Assembly (NCBI GenBank): GCA_944390395.1
Contig: CALXPY010000006.1
Coordinates: 1 to 49,435, forward strand
From: an uncultured Clostridia bacterium
Lineage (GTDB): Bacteria; Bacillota; Clostridia; TANB77; CAG-508
DNA length: 49,435 bases
Reading direction: 5' to 3'
Both the position numbers and the translations under genes were made by a program. Of the stretch, positions 17,376 to 27,085 are shown one piece after another. The number at the start of each line of letters is the position of its first letter. Position 1 is the stretch's first letter. The notes beneath the pieces are model-generated. The model saw nothing but the letters and a program-made list of their open reading frames with translations, searched no databases and was not told the origin of the DNA.

Positions 17376-18011
17376 TTGCCAACGGAAACTTTTGAAAATC
17401 TATCAGAAGAAAAAAAATTAAAAATTATTGAGGCTGCTAAAAAAGAATTTTCTAGAGTACAGTTTGAAGATACTTCTATAAAAAATATTGTTAAAGAAGC
17501 AGGAATTGCAAGAGGTAGTTTTTATCAATATTTTAATAGTAAAAGAGATTTGTTAGAATATATCATATACGAAAATAAACAAAGACTGGAGAAATTTATA
17601 AAAAAGACATTGAAAGATACAAATGGTGATATATTTGATGCGTACATAAAAATGTTTGATTATATTTTGAATGAAATCTTTAATGAGGAAAATAAAGAAC
17701 TGTACAAAAGAATAATAGAAAGTTTAAAAGTAGAAGAGGAAAATTTTTTATTACCACAACTGGATAAAAAAGAAATTAATGGTCCGTTTAAAAATGAAGA
17801 AATAGTTAATTTAATTAATAAGGATCTTCTGAACATAGAAAAACAAGAAGATTTGGATAGAATTATAAAGGTTCTATTCCTTATAACTAGAAGTGGAATT
17901 ATACTAGCTTTAAAAAATAATGATACAAAAAAAGCAAAAAGCGAATATATTAAAATGATCGATTATATTAAATATGGTGCTTTGAAAAGAAAGAGGGAGG
18001 AAATAAAGTGA
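17376..18011 (+). CDS. TetR/AcrR family transcriptional regulator
   Basis: 211 residues from a TTG start; GAAGGTG lies 7-9 bases upstream and no ATG is available. The N-terminal HTH is classic: KIIEAAKKEFSRVQFEDTS, then IKNIVKEAGIARGSFYQYF and NSKRDLLEYI. The C-terminal helical domain would bind an inducer, probably a toxic or lipophilic compound handled by the exporter. The stop overlaps the exporter's GTG start in GTGA, implying translational coupling. It probably binds the two palindromes in its own promoter and represses the operon. Confidence 0.9.
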   Translation: MPTETFENLSEEKKLKIIEAAKKEFSRVQFEDTSIKNIVKEAGIARGSFYQYFNSKRDLLEYIIYENKQRLEKFIKKTLKDTNGDIFDAYIKMFDYILNEIFNEENKELYKRIIESLKVEEENFLLPQLDKKEINGPFKNEEIVNLINKDLLNIEKQEDLDRIIKVLFLITRSGIILALKNNDTKKAKSEYIKMIDYIKYGALKRKREEIK

Positions 18012-20266
18012 TACGAGTATTAGCAAATTTGAGAAAATCATGGATATCAGTTATTACAATAATAATACTTTTATGTATTCAAGCTGTAGCTGATTTAAGT
18101 TTACCAGATTATACTTCAAAAATAGTAAATATAGGTATTCAACAAGGAGGAATCGAAAATTCATCTCCAGAAGTAATTAGAAAAAGTAGTATGGACGATG
18201 TACTATTATTTACAGAAGATGATGAAAAAATACTAGATTCTTATACTTTAATTTCAAAAGAAAATTTAGATGAAAAAGATTATGAAAAATATTTAAAAAA
18301 ATATCCAGAACTAGAACATCAAGAATTATACATACTTAACAAATTGGATGAAGAAGATCAAGATGAGTTGAATGATATTATAGCTAAGCCACTTATGATA
18401 GCATATAACTTAAGCTATGGAGAAACAGAACAAACTATAAAAAGTAAAATATTAGAAAATATTCCAGAGGAATATAAATCACAATTAGAAGATAAAACAG
18501 CTTTAGAAATATTGAAAAGTAGTGGAGAAGAAATTGATTCTGAATTATTAAAAGATGCAGAAGAACGAATTTCTACATTACCAGAAAGTATGTTGACACA
18601 AGCAGCTGTTACTGCAGTAAAAGAAGAATATAAACAAGTTGGCATAAATTTAGATTACTATCAAAATAATTATATTGTATTAACAGGACTTCAAATGTTA
18701 GGAGTAGCATTTATTAGTGTTATAACAGCAGTATTAATTATGCTATTATCTTCTAGAGTAGCTGCTAAATTAGGTAGAACCTTAAGAGATAAGGTATTTA
18801 AAAAAGTTCTTAACTTTTCAACAGGAGAATTTAAACAATTTTCAACTGCATCATTAATTACACGTAGTACTAATGATGTTCAGCAAATACAAATGTTAAT
18901 TACAATACTATTTAGGGTTGTAATTTACGCTCCTATTATGGGAATTGGTGGTTTCTTAAAAGTATTAACTACAAGTAACAATACTATGTCATGGATTATA
19001 GGTGTAGCAATATTTGGAGTTTTATTCGTTGTAATGAACCTATTTATAATTGCAATGCCTAAATTTAAGAAATTACAAAATTTAATTGATAAATTAAACT
19101 TAGTATCACGTGAAATCTTAACAGGATTACCAGTTATACGTGCATTCAATAAAGAAAAGGCAGAAGAATCAAGATTTGAAAAAGCTAATAAAGATTTAAT
19201 GAAAACAAATATCTTTGTAAATAGAGCTATGAGTTTAATGATGCCTACACTAATGTTAATTATGAATGGAGTTACATTATTAATTATTTGGGTAGGTGGA
19301 AAAAATGTTGATACTGGAATTATGCAAGTCGGAGACATGATGGCATTTATGCAATATACAATGCAAGTTATAATGTCATTCTTGATGATTTCTATGGTTT
19401 CAATAATGCTTCCAAGAGCAAGCGTTTCAGCTAAACGTATAAATGAAGTTTTAGATACAAAATTAAGTATAAATGATCCAAAAAATCCTAAAGAATTTGA
19501 TGAAAGCAAAAAAGGTTTAGTAGAATTTAAAAATGTTAGTTTCAAATATCCAGATGCAGATGAATATATGTTAACTAATATTAACTTTACAGCAAAACCT
19601 GGAGAAACAACTGCCATTATAGGAAGTACGGGAAGTGGTAAATCAACCGTAATAAACTTAATACCTCGTTTATATGATGTATCTGAGGGAGAATTATTAG
19701 TAGATGGTGTTAACGTAAAAGATGTAAAACAAAAAGAATTAAGAGAAAGAATTGGATTTGTACCTCAAAAAGGTGTGCTTTTCTCTGGAACTATTGAAAC
19801 AAATATAAAATATAGCAATGAAAATATGAGCGATGAAAAAATGGTAGAAGCTGCTCAAATTGCACAAGCAGAAGAATTTATAGAGCAAAAAAGTGATAAA
19901 TACAATTCAGAAATTGCTCAAGGAGGAAATAACGTTTCTGGAGGACAAAAACAACGTTTATCAATTGCAAGAGCTATTGCTAAAGATCCAGAAATTCTTA
20001 TATTTGATGATAGTTTTTCAGCATTGGATTATAAAACAGATGTAACACTAAGAACAGAACTTGCAAAAAGAACAGAAAATAAAACAGTAATAATTGTAGC
20101 ACAAAGAATTAATACTATATTACATGCAGAACAAATTATCGTTTTAGATGATGGAAAAATTGTAGGAAAAGGTACACACGAAGAACTTATGAAAAATTGC
20201 GAAATTTATCAACAAATCGCACTATCACAACTTTCAAAGGAGGAATTAGATAATGGAAAAGAATAA
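18008..20266 (+). CDS. ABC exporter half-transporter, degenerate-site subunit
   Basis: 752 residues from GTG 18008. Transmembrane domain first, with an unusually long extracellular insert between helix 1 and helix 2 (about residues 45-225, acidic and helical), then the NBD: Walker A GSTGSGKST, signature VSGGQKQRLSIARA, Walker B ILIFDDSFSALD, and Q in place of the H-loop His (IIVAQRIN). Walker B ends in D rather than catalytic E, as in the non-hydrolytic site of heterodimeric exporters such as TM287/288. The last 14 bases overlap the start of the second subunit. Likely exports a drug, lipid or peptide. Confidence 0.92.
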   Translation: MIRVLANLRKSWISVITIIILLCIQAVADLSLPDYTSKIVNIGIQQGGIENSSPEVIRKSSMDDVLLFTEDDEKILDSYTLISKENLDEKDYEKYLKKYPELEHQELYILNKLDEEDQDELNDIIAKPLMIAYNLSYGETEQTIKSKILENIPEEYKSQLEDKTALEILKSSGEEIDSELLKDAEERISTLPESMLTQAAVTAVKEEYKQVGINLDYYQNNYIVLTGLQMLGVAFISVITAVLIMLLSSRVAAKLGRTLRDKVFKKVLNFSTGEFKQFSTASLITRSTNDVQQIQMLITILFRVVIYAPIMGIGGFLKVLTTSNNTMSWIIGVAIFGVLFVVMNLFIIAMPKFKKLQNLIDKLNLVSREILTGLPVIRAFNKEKAEESRFEKANKDLMKTNIFVNRAMSLMMPTLMLIMNGVTLLIIWVGGKNVDTGIMQVGDMMAFMQYTMQVIMSFLMISMVSIMLPRASVSAKRINEVLDTKLSINDPKNPKEFDESKKGLVEFKNVSFKYPDADEYMLTNINFTAKPGETTAIIGSTGSGKSTVINLIPRLYDVSEGELLVDGVNVKDVKQKELRERIGFVPQKGVLFSGTIETNIKYSNENMSDEKMVEAAQIAQAEEFIEQKSDKYNSEIAQGGNNVSGGQKQRLSIARAIAKDPEILIFDDSFSALDYKTDVTLRTELAKRTENKTVIIVAQRINTILHAEQIIVLDDGKIVGKGTHEELMKNCEIYQQIALSQLSKEELDNGKE

Positions 20267-22098
20267 TGTAAAGCCTCCAATGGGACCTCGGAGGAAGAGG
20301 TGGAGTAGGAGCAGTAGAAAAAGCTAAAGATTTTAAAGGAACAACTAAAAAATTAATTAAAAATTATTTGGCAAAATATAAAATTCCTCTAATTATTGTA
20401 ATGATATTTGCTGTAGGAAGTACTATATTTACAATAGTTGGACCTAAAATACTTGGTAATGCAACAACAGAAATTTTTAATGGTCTAATAAGCAAATTAT
20501 CAGGCGGAACTGGAATTGATTTTGGAAAAATTGCAGGAATTTTAATAACATTACTTATATTATATTTAGTTAGTGCATTGTTTTCAATTATACAAGGATT
20601 TACAATGACTGGAGTTGCACAAAAACTAACATACAATATTAGAAATGATATCGTTAAGAAAATTAATAAATTACCAATGAATTACTTTGATAAAAGAACA
20701 AATGGTGAAGTATTATCTGTTATTACAAACGATATTGATACTTTATCACAAAACTTAAACCAAAGTATTACACAAATTATAACTGCAATATGTACTATAG
20801 TAGGTATATTAATTATGATGTTATCTATAAGTGTTACAATGACTATAGTATCATTAATAATTTTACCTTTATCAGCTGTAATAGTTAGATTTATTGTAAA
20901 AAAATCACAAAAATACTTTAAAAAGCAACAAGACTTTTTAGGGCATGTAAATGGTCAAGTAGAAGAAGTATATGGTGGGCATAATATAGTTAAAGTTTTT
21001 AACGGTGAAGAAAAAGCAGTTGAAACATTTGAAAAAATGAACAAAGAATTATATCATTCAGCATGGAGATCTCAATTCTTATCTGGATTAATGCATCCGG
21101 TAATGAATTTTATTGGAAATATAGGATATGTAGGAGTTGCAATATTAGGAGGGTATCTAGCAGTACAAGGTAGAATTACAGTAGGTAATATTCAATCTTT
21201 TATCCAATACAATAGACAATTTGTTCAACCAATAAATCAAATTGCGCAAATTTCAGGAACATTACAATCAATGGTTGCTGCAGCAGAAAGAGTATTTGAG
21301 TTCTTAGAAGAGGAAGAAGAAGTAAAATCAATAGAAAATCCTGTAAGCACTGAAGGAATAAAAGGCAATGTTACTTTCGATCATGTTAAATTTGGATATA
21401 ATCCAGATAAAATGATTATAAAAGATTTTAATGCAGAAATACATGATGGTCAAAAAATAGCAATTGTAGGTCCTACAGGAGCAGGAAAAACAACAATGGT
21501 TAAATTGCTAATGAGATTCTATGATGTAAATAGTGGAAGAATATTAATAGACGGACATAATGTAAAAGATTTTGATAGAGGAGAAATGCGTAGACTATTT
21601 GGAATGGTTTTACAAGATACATGGTTGTTTAGTGGAACTATAAAAGATAACATCAGATATGGAAAGCCAGAAGCAACAGATGGAGAAGTAGTAGAAGCAG
21701 CACAAGCAGCACATGTTCACCATTTTATAAAAACTTTACCTAATGGGTATGATATGGTATTAAATGAGGAATCAAGTAATATTTCTCAAGGACAAAAACA
21801 ATTACTTACAATTGCAAGAGTAATTTTAACAGATCCAAAAATATTAATATTAGATGAAGCTACAAGTTCTATTGATACTAGAACAGAGCAACAAATACAA
21901 TCTGCTATGGATAACTTAATGAAAGGTAGAACAAGTTTTATTATTGCACACAGATTATCAACAATAAAAAATGCGGATTTAATACTTGTAATGAATAATG
22001 GAGACATAGTAGAACAAGGAACACATGAAGAACTACTAGAAAAGAATGGATTCTATGCTAGTTTATATAATTCACAATTCCAAGAAGCAGAGGAATAA
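20253..22098 (+). CDS. ABC exporter half-transporter, catalytic subunit, needing a +1 frameshift near its start
   Basis: ATG 20253 overlaps the previous gene and has AAAGGAGG in front of it. The 0 frame reads MEKNNVKPPMGP, then CGG at 20289-20291 and a stop at 20325-20327. A +1 shift at CGG gives GGRGGVGAVEKAKDF and then the whole 614-residue exporter. Pro/Gly-rich N-terminal tails of this form (PMGPGGRGG) are usual in this family. The NBD has GPTGAGKTT, ISQGQKQLLTIAR, Walker B ILILDEATSSID with catalytic Glu, and H-loop IIAHRLS. It should dimerise with the 18008 product and carry out ATP hydrolysis. Without the shift only a TTG at 20368 without a clear RBS could start it. Confidence 0.9.
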
Positions 22099-22135
22099 TA
22101 AAAATTAAAGATTTTATTAAGATATTAAATTAATA

Positions 22136-22188
22136 TTGTATTTTCTCCCCTTTATGTATATAATACTAATGTTACAAAAAGGGGAGAA
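22136..22188 (+). promoter_or_regulatory. Promoter with an inverted repeat linking the spacer to the RBS
   Basis: TTGTAT at 22136-22141 and TATAAT at 22159-22164 (spacer 17). TTCTCCCCTTT at 22143-22153 is exactly complementary to AAAGGGGAGAA at 22178-22188, which contains the Shine-Dalgarno sequence of the next gene. A transcript starting upstream would sequester the RBS, whereas one starting at this promoter would not; it may also be a protein-binding dyad. Confidence 0.6.
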
Positions 22189-22193
22189 TTTTT

Positions 22194-22991
22194 ATGGAAT
22201 ATAGTATAACAATATATTTTGCATTATTTATTATATATGCAGTAGCTGGCTGGATAATGGAAGTAATAACTAAATTGATTTTCGAAAGAAAGTTGGGAGA
22301 TAGAGGATTTTTAATAGGACCTTATTGTCCTATATATGGGTGTGGAGCAATTCTTATAACTTTATTACTAACTAGATTTTATTCACAACCTGTTTTATTA
22401 TTTGTTATGGCAATACTTGTATGTGGTATATTAGAATATTTTACTAGTTATATAATGGAAAAAATATTTAATGCCAGATGGTGGGATTATAGTAATAGCA
22501 AATTTAATATAAATGGAAGAGTTTGTTTAGAAACTATAATACCATTTGGAATATTAGGATTAGTAATTATATATGTCACAAACCCTATTTTATTAAATTT
22601 TTTACAGAATTTAAATCAAGATTTTCTTAATATAATAGTTACAGTAATAGGAGTAGTATTTATTTTAGATGTTATAGTATCATTTAAAATTATATCTAAA
22701 GTAAGAGTAGCTGCTAGAAATATTAGTAAAGAAAATGTAAAAGATAATACAGAAGAAATAACCGCAAAAGTAAAAGAGGTATTAAGAAGTGGATCATTCT
22801 TAAGTAGAAGACTTATAAATGCATTCCCTGATTTAAAAACAAGACTTAAGGAAAAGAAAGATGAAATAATGGAGAAAACACAGGAAGTGACTAAAGAAAT
22901 AAAAAATGGTATAAATCAGAAAAAAGAAGATGTAAAAAAAGGCTTTGAAAAAGGAATAAAAAAAGTTAAAAACAAAAAATTTGAAGATTAA
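22194..22991 (+). CDS. CmpB-like membrane protein (putative ABC-transporter type IV family)
   Basis: 265 residues. The first 170 are four to five membrane helices with the family pattern YFALFIIYAVAGWIMEV, RGFLIGPYCPIYGCGA and the turn ARWWDYSN. This matches the ABC_trans_CmpB family, common in Clostridia. The remainder is a basic amphipathic C-terminal tail (residues 190-265, K/E-rich, coiled-coil-like). No partner ATPase gene is adjacent, so a transporter role is unproven. RBS GGGGAG. Confidence 0.8.
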   Translation: MEYSITIYFALFIIYAVAGWIMEVITKLIFERKLGDRGFLIGPYCPIYGCGAILITLLLTRFYSQPVLLFVMAILVCGILEYFTSYIMEKIFNARWWDYSNSKFNINGRVCLETIIPFGILGLVIIYVTNPILLNFLQNLNQDFLNIIVTVIGVVFILDVIVSFKIISKVRVAARNISKENVKDNTEEITAKVKEVLRSGSFLSRRLINAFPDLKTRLKEKKDEIMEKTQEVTKEIKNGINQKKEDVKKGFEKGIKKVKNKKFED

Positions 22992-23037
22992 AAATGTAGT
23001 TAATGAGTTGATATATTATCATGGAGGATTAAATACA

Positions 23038-23598
23038 ATGAGTGTGGGACTAGTATTAGAAGGCGGAGCAATGAGAGGCTTGTATACTTCAGGGGTATTA
23101 GACGTTTTTTTGGATAATGATATAAAAGTAGAAGATGTATTTAAACAAATGGAAGTCCTAAGAGCTACATCTGCAATGCCATTAGTTTCAAAGATGGTAG
23201 AATTAGGAGATAAAAAATATTTAGATGGAGGAATTTCAGATAGTATTCCAATAGAGAAATGTAAACAATTAGGTTATTATAAAATAATAGTTGTATTAAC
23301 TAGACCTATAGATTATAGAAAAAATAAATCAAATTCATTATTGGTAAAATTGAAATATAAAAATTATCCTAACTTAGTAAACACTATTATTAATAGATAT
23401 GATAATTATAATAAAACAGTAGAAAAAATTATAGATATGGAAAAAAGAAAAGAAATATTTGTAATAAGACCATCTAAACGAATAAAAATAAAGAGAATTG
23501 AAAAAAATATAAATATATTACAACAAATGTATGATTTAGGAATAGATGACTGTAAAAAATGTTTACCGGATTTAAAAAAATATTTAAATATAAAATAA
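23038..23598 (+). pseudogene. Patatin-like phospholipase gene with an internal in-frame deletion
   Basis: ATG 23038 (RBS GGAGG) gives 186 residues where the family has about 280-290. The start SVGLVLEGGAMRGLYTSGVL has the oxyanion-hole glycines, and the end has VLRATSAMPLVS and KYLDGGISDSIP, with the catalytic Asp in DGG. The middle, which should hold the GxSxG nucleophile, is missing: ...NDIKVED runs straight into VFKQMEVLRATS. The junction bases (GATATAAAAGTAGAAGAT) could be the fusion of two similar IKxD/IKxED coding segments. Without the serine it cannot hydrolyse lipids, although the frame is open. Either a pseudogene or a binding remnant. Confidence 0.8.
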
Positions 23599-23612
23599 AG
23601 ATCTATAAACTA

Positions 23613-23643
23613 TTGACTTAGAGCTGAATATAAGTAGTATAAA
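23613..23643 (+). promoter_or_regulatory. MerR-type promoter with a 19-base spacer
   Basis: TTGACT at 23613-23618 and TATAAA at 23638-23643, spacer 19. The overlong spacer is the mark of promoters twisted open by MerR-family activators, and the next ORF is a MerR fragment. Confidence 0.6.
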
Positions 23644-23667
23644 ATCAATATAAAATAAGGTAGATAT

Positions 23668-23802
23668 ATGACAATAGCAGAAGTAAGTAAAAAATACAAT
23701 TTAACACCAGATACAATAAGATATTATGAAAAAATAGGTTTATTACCTGCAGTACCTCGTAAAGAAAACGGAATAAGAGATTTTAATGAAGAAATTTTAT
23801 AA
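23668..23802 (+). pseudogene. Truncated MerR family regulator
   Basis: 44 codons: MTIAEVSKKYNLTPDTIRYY then EKIGLLPAVPR and NGIRDFNEEIL, then a stop. This is the winged-HTH recognition module of MerR regulators (Tyr-rich TIRYYEKIGLL). The rest of the DNA-binding domain, the dimerisation helix and the effector region are absent, and no continuation is visible in other frames downstream. It cannot dimerise normally. Its typical 19-base-spacer promoter remains. Confidence 0.8.
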
Positions 23803-23863
23803 TGTTTAAACTTTAAACTATTATTACATAAACATACAATAAAAAGTGGAAGGAGCCAATATT

Positions 23864-24832
23864 TTGTTATTAGAAATAATATTAGTAATAATAGGGTTTG
23901 TTTTATTAATTAAAGGTGCAGATTTGTTAGTTAAAGCAGCTACAAGTATTGCTAAAAGGTTTGGTCTATCAGAAATGCTTATAGGCTTAACAATTGTTGC
24001 ACTTGGAACGTCACTTCCAGAAGTATTTATAACAATTACATCGGCAATAGATGGACATTCAGATTTAATAATTGGCAATGCTATTGGTAGTTGTATATGT
24101 AATTTTTTATTTGTTATTGGAATTACAACTTTAATTAGACCATTAAAATTTGATAAAAGGATAGTAAAAAGACATTTACCTATTGGTATCGCAGCTATGA
24201 TTTTACTTCTATTTTTAGGTAATACGGATAAATTAGGAGAGGTGCAAACTATTACTAGATGGCAAGGTGTAGTATTACTATTATGTACAGTAGCATATAT
24301 TATATATACAATTTATGAAGAAAAGAAAATTAATAATAAAAAAATAGATGAAGAAATAATAAAAGATGTTAAATCTAAAGAAAATTATCCAACAATTACA
24401 ATTATAATTTACTTGATTTTAGGAATATTAGGTTTAAAATTCGGATCAGATTTTGTAGTAGATAATTCTGTACTAATAGCATCAGCATTGGGGTTATCAG
24501 AAAGATTTATAGGTATGACTATAGTTGCAGTTGGAACTGCATTGCCTGAAATTATAACTGGAATAATAGCCGCTAGAAAAGATGAAACAGATTTACTATT
24601 AGGAAATATATCAGGCTCTAATGTTTTAAATTTATGTTTATTAATAGGTTTAGGTGCTGTAATAAATCCTTTAACTTTTACAACTGATTTTAATAGTAGT
24701 ATTATAATTTTAATATTTGTAACCATATATTTGCAATTTATAGCTACGGTAAATAAAAATAATGAACTAGATAGAAACAAAGGAATTTTATTAATAATAG
24801 TTTATATAATTTATATAATAAGTATGGTGTAA
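23864..24832 (+). CDS. Calcium/sodium antiporter (CaCA family, YrbG-like)
   Basis: 322 residues from TTG 23864, preferred over GTG 23846 because AAGGAG at 23850-23855 sits 8 bases before the TTG and would be inside the coding region otherwise. Two alpha repeats: GLTIVALGTSLPEVFI...GNAIGSCICN and GMTIVAVGTALPEIIT...GNISGSNVLN, each holding the ion-binding Glu. About ten membrane helices, with a basic loop in the middle (residues 145-175). It exchanges Ca2+ (or K+) for Na+ across the cell membrane. It is monocistronic; a 3' terminator follows at 24922. Confidence 0.9.
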   Translation: MLLEIILVIIGFVLLIKGADLLVKAATSIAKRFGLSEMLIGLTIVALGTSLPEVFITITSAIDGHSDLIIGNAIGSCICNFLFVIGITTLIRPLKFDKRIVKRHLPIGIAAMILLLFLGNTDKLGEVQTITRWQGVVLLLCTVAYIIYTIYEEKKINNKKIDEEIIKDVKSKENYPTITIIIYLILGILGLKFGSDFVVDNSVLIASALGLSERFIGMTIVAVGTALPEIITGIIAARKDETDLLLGNISGSNVLNLCLLIGLGAVINPLTFTTDFNSSIIILIFVTIYLQFIATVNKNNELDRNKGILLIIVYIIYIISMV

Positions 24833-25036
24833 ACAGAAGAAAAGTAGGGCAAGCATGGAATAGTGGAAAAAAGTTTATGCAATAAATGAAGTAGAAAAAG
24901 AGCTAAAATAATTAATGGTATAAAGGAATGAGTTCCCTTAATTTATGGAACTCATTCCTTTATGTTATCTAATAGGAAATTTGAAATAAAGTTAATATTG
25001 TATTTTATGTTAAATAAAATTTTTTAAAGAGATATA
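24833..25036 (+). terminator. Intergenic stretch holding a strong terminator (24922-24964)
   Basis: AAAGGAATGAGTTCC and GGAACTCATTCCTTT pair perfectly over 15 bases. The 85 bases before it contain a short open tail (...AINEVEKELK, stop near 24911) that looks like the 3' end of a lost gene, but no start or family can be assigned. After the hairpin there is only AT-rich spacer. Confidence 0.75.
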
Positions 25037-25064
25037 TTGACATATTGTTATAAAGTGTTATAAT
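25037..25064 (+). promoter_or_regulatory. Promoter of the gntR-ABC operon
   Basis: TTGACA at 25037-25042 and TATAAT at 25059-25064 with a 16-base spacer. GTTAT/ATAAC repeats around and after the -10 box (TTGTTATAAAGTGTTATAA, then CATAACAGGCAATAACAG) may be the GntR operator. Confidence 0.75.
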
Positions 25065-25100
25065 AAGAGCATAACAGGCAATAACAGTAAGGAGGAAAGT

Positions 25101-25478
25101 ATGAATATAATAATAAGTAATAATAGTAGTATACCAATTTACGAACAGATAGAAACAGCTATAAAACAAGCTATATTTTCCAACGAATTGAAAGAAGAAG
25201 ACATTTTGCCATCTGTAAGAAGTTTAGCAAATGATTTAAAAATAAGTTTTTTAACAGTTAAAAAAGCTTATGATGAACTGGAACAAGCAGGTTTTATAAA
25301 AACAGTACAGGGAAAAGGAAGTTTTGTAGCTCCAAAAAATTTAGAATTAATAAAAGAAGAAAAACTGAAAGAAATTCAAGACTATATAGAAAAGATTTAC
25401 AATATATCAAAAGTTTCCAACATCTCTGAAGATGAAATAAAACAATTATTTAAAATGATATTTGAGGAGGATTTATAA
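25101..25478 (+). CDS. GntR family regulator, YtrA subfamily
   Basis: 125 residues, the short YtrA form: one winged HTH (SIPIYEQIETAIKQAI...LPSVRSLANDLKISFLTVKK...GFIKTVQGKGSFVA) plus a short helical dimerisation tail. YtrA regulators sit at the head of ABC transporter operons and repress them until cell-wall-active compounds appear. The RBS is AAGGAGG, and the next ATG is two bases after the stop. The operon has two ATPase-permease pairs. Confidence 0.9.
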   Translation: MNIIISNNSSIPIYEQIETAIKQAIFSNELKEEDILPSVRSLANDLKISFLTVKKAYDELEQAGFIKTVQGKGSFVAPKNLELIKEEKLKEIQDYIEKIYNISKVSNISEDEIKQLFKMIFEEDL

Positions 25479-25479
25479 T

Positions 25480-26337
25480 ATGGAAAATAATATTGAATTG
25501 CAAAATGTTTCAAAAAAATATAAAGATTTTGAATTAAAAAATATTAGCTTTAATGTACCAAAAGGTTGTATTGTAGGCTTAATTGGAGAAAATGGAGCTG
25601 GAAAAACAACAACTATAAAATCTATATTAAACATTTCAAAATCTTATGGAACTATTAAAATATTTGGAGAAGATATTAAATTAAATGAAAAAAAGATTAA
25701 AGAAGATATTGGTGTAGTATTAGATGATAGTTTTCTGTCTGAATATTTAACAGCAAAACAAATAAATTCTATTATGAAAGATATATATAAGACATGGGAA
25801 GAAACTAAATTTATTGGATTATTAAAGCAATTTAATTTACCAATAGATAAATTAATTAAAGAATTTTCGAGTGGTATGAAAATGAAATTAAAAATTGCAA
25901 CAGCAATATCACATAATCCAAAAATCTTAATATTAGATGAACCAACTAGCGGTTTGGATCCAGTTGTAAGAAGTGAAATTTTAGAAATATTTAGAAAATA
26001 TATACAAGAAGACGAAGAAAGATCAATATTATTATCAACCCATATTACAACAGACTTAGAACATATATCAGATTATATAGTCTTTATAGAAAAAGGGGAA
26101 ATAGTATTTAATTTACCAACAGATGAACTGTTAGAAAATTATGGAATAATAAAATGTAGTAAAGAAGATTTTCTAAAACTAAATGAAGAAGATTATATAA
26201 AATATAAAAAAGAAAAATATCAATATGAAGTATTAATAAACAATAAAAATCTTATAATGAAAAAATACAATACAATAACAATTGATAAACCTTCTATTGA
26301 AGAAATAATGTTGTTATATATTAAAGGTGAAAAATAG
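25480..26337 (+). CDS. ABC-2 type transporter ATP-binding protein (YtrB-like)
   Basis: 285 residues from ATG 25480, with GAGGAGG at 25463-25469; the in-frame upstream extension lies inside gntR. Walker A GENGAGKTTT, signature FSSGMKMKLKIA (variant of LSGGQ, normal for ABC-2 importers/exporters of this class), Walker B ILILDEPTSGLDP, switch His in LLSTHIT. The C-terminal 60 residues form the accessory domain. It should power the 26380 permease. Coupled to gntR. Confidence 0.92.
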   Translation: MENNIELQNVSKKYKDFELKNISFNVPKGCIVGLIGENGAGKTTTIKSILNISKSYGTIKIFGEDIKLNEKKIKEDIGVVLDDSFLSEYLTAKQINSIMKDIYKTWEETKFIGLLKQFNLPIDKLIKEFSSGMKMKLKIATAISHNPKILILDEPTSGLDPVVRSEILEIFRKYIQEDEERSILLSTHITTDLEHISDYIVFIEKGEIVFNLPTDELLENYGIIKCSKEDFLKLNEEDYIKYKKEKYQYEVLINNKNLIMKKYNTITIDKPSIEEIMLLYIKGEK

Positions 26338-26379
26338 TTATTTATATTTTATTATCAATTAGAAAAGGAGTATAAAAAA

Positions 26380-27054
26380 ATGATAAAAGGATTATTAAAA
26401 AAGGATTTATATAATTTAGCAAGTTATAAAGCTTCTCTGATTATAACTGTTATTTTTTGTGGAATTGCAATAATAGGAACAGAAGCTGTTAATTATGGAC
26501 CGATTATAATATGCACAATAATTGGAATGATTTCTCTTTCTACTTTTAATTATGATGAGATTGCAAAATCAAATAAATATATCTTAACTTTACCAACAAA
26601 TAAAAAAGAAATAATAAAATCAAAATATATTTTAGCGATAGTTTCTACAATAGTAGGTGGAATATTAGGGTTATTATTAACAATAATAGTTACAATGGCA
26701 ATGAATTATATGAGACCAGAAAATATTATAAATATAGACTATGAAAGTTTAATTACTACTACAATAGGAGGAATGTGGGGAATTTGTTTAATACAATCAA
26801 TACAAATACCTAGCATATATAAATGGGGAGCAGAAAAAGGAAGAATTCAAATGTTTGTTTTGCTGTTTGTAATTATTGTAGCAATTGCAGGAATAGGATA
26901 TTTAATTATGAATGCGAACTTTAATATTGATGTGGATTCAATAGTAAAATTTATGAATAAATTTGGATTGATATTATTGACATTATTTATGGTCATTATG
27001 TATTATATATCTTATAAAATATCTTGTAAGATATATATAAATAAAGAAGAATAG
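26380..27054 (+). CDS. ABC-2 type membrane permease (YtrC/YtrD-like)
   Basis: 224 residues with six hydrophobic segments: about 17-35, 39-55, 85-110, 125-145, 155-175 and 190-212, the pattern of ABC-2 permeases such as ABC2_membrane_2. It begins MIKGLLKKDLYNLASYK, a typical cytoplasmic lead-in. RBS AAAAGGAG. Partner of the ATPase at 25480. Confidence 0.85.
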   Translation: MIKGLLKKDLYNLASYKASLIITVIFCGIAIIGTEAVNYGPIIICTIIGMISLSTFNYDEIAKSNKYILTLPTNKKEIIKSKYILAIVSTIVGGILGLLLTIIVTMAMNYMRPENIINIDYESLITTTIGGMWGICLIQSIQIPSIYKWGAEKGRIQMFVLLFVIIVAIAGIGYLIMNANFNIDVDSIVKFMNKFGLILLTLFMVIMYYISYKISCKIYINKEE

Positions 27055-27085
27055 TATACTTAAAGAGAATGAAAGGGGAAAAGAT

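Noticed and set aside
17110..17382. 90-codon minus-strand ORF over the tRNA-Leu
   Set aside because: It is the translation of the tRNA gene and flanks; residues in its C-terminal part simply reflect tRNA sequence.
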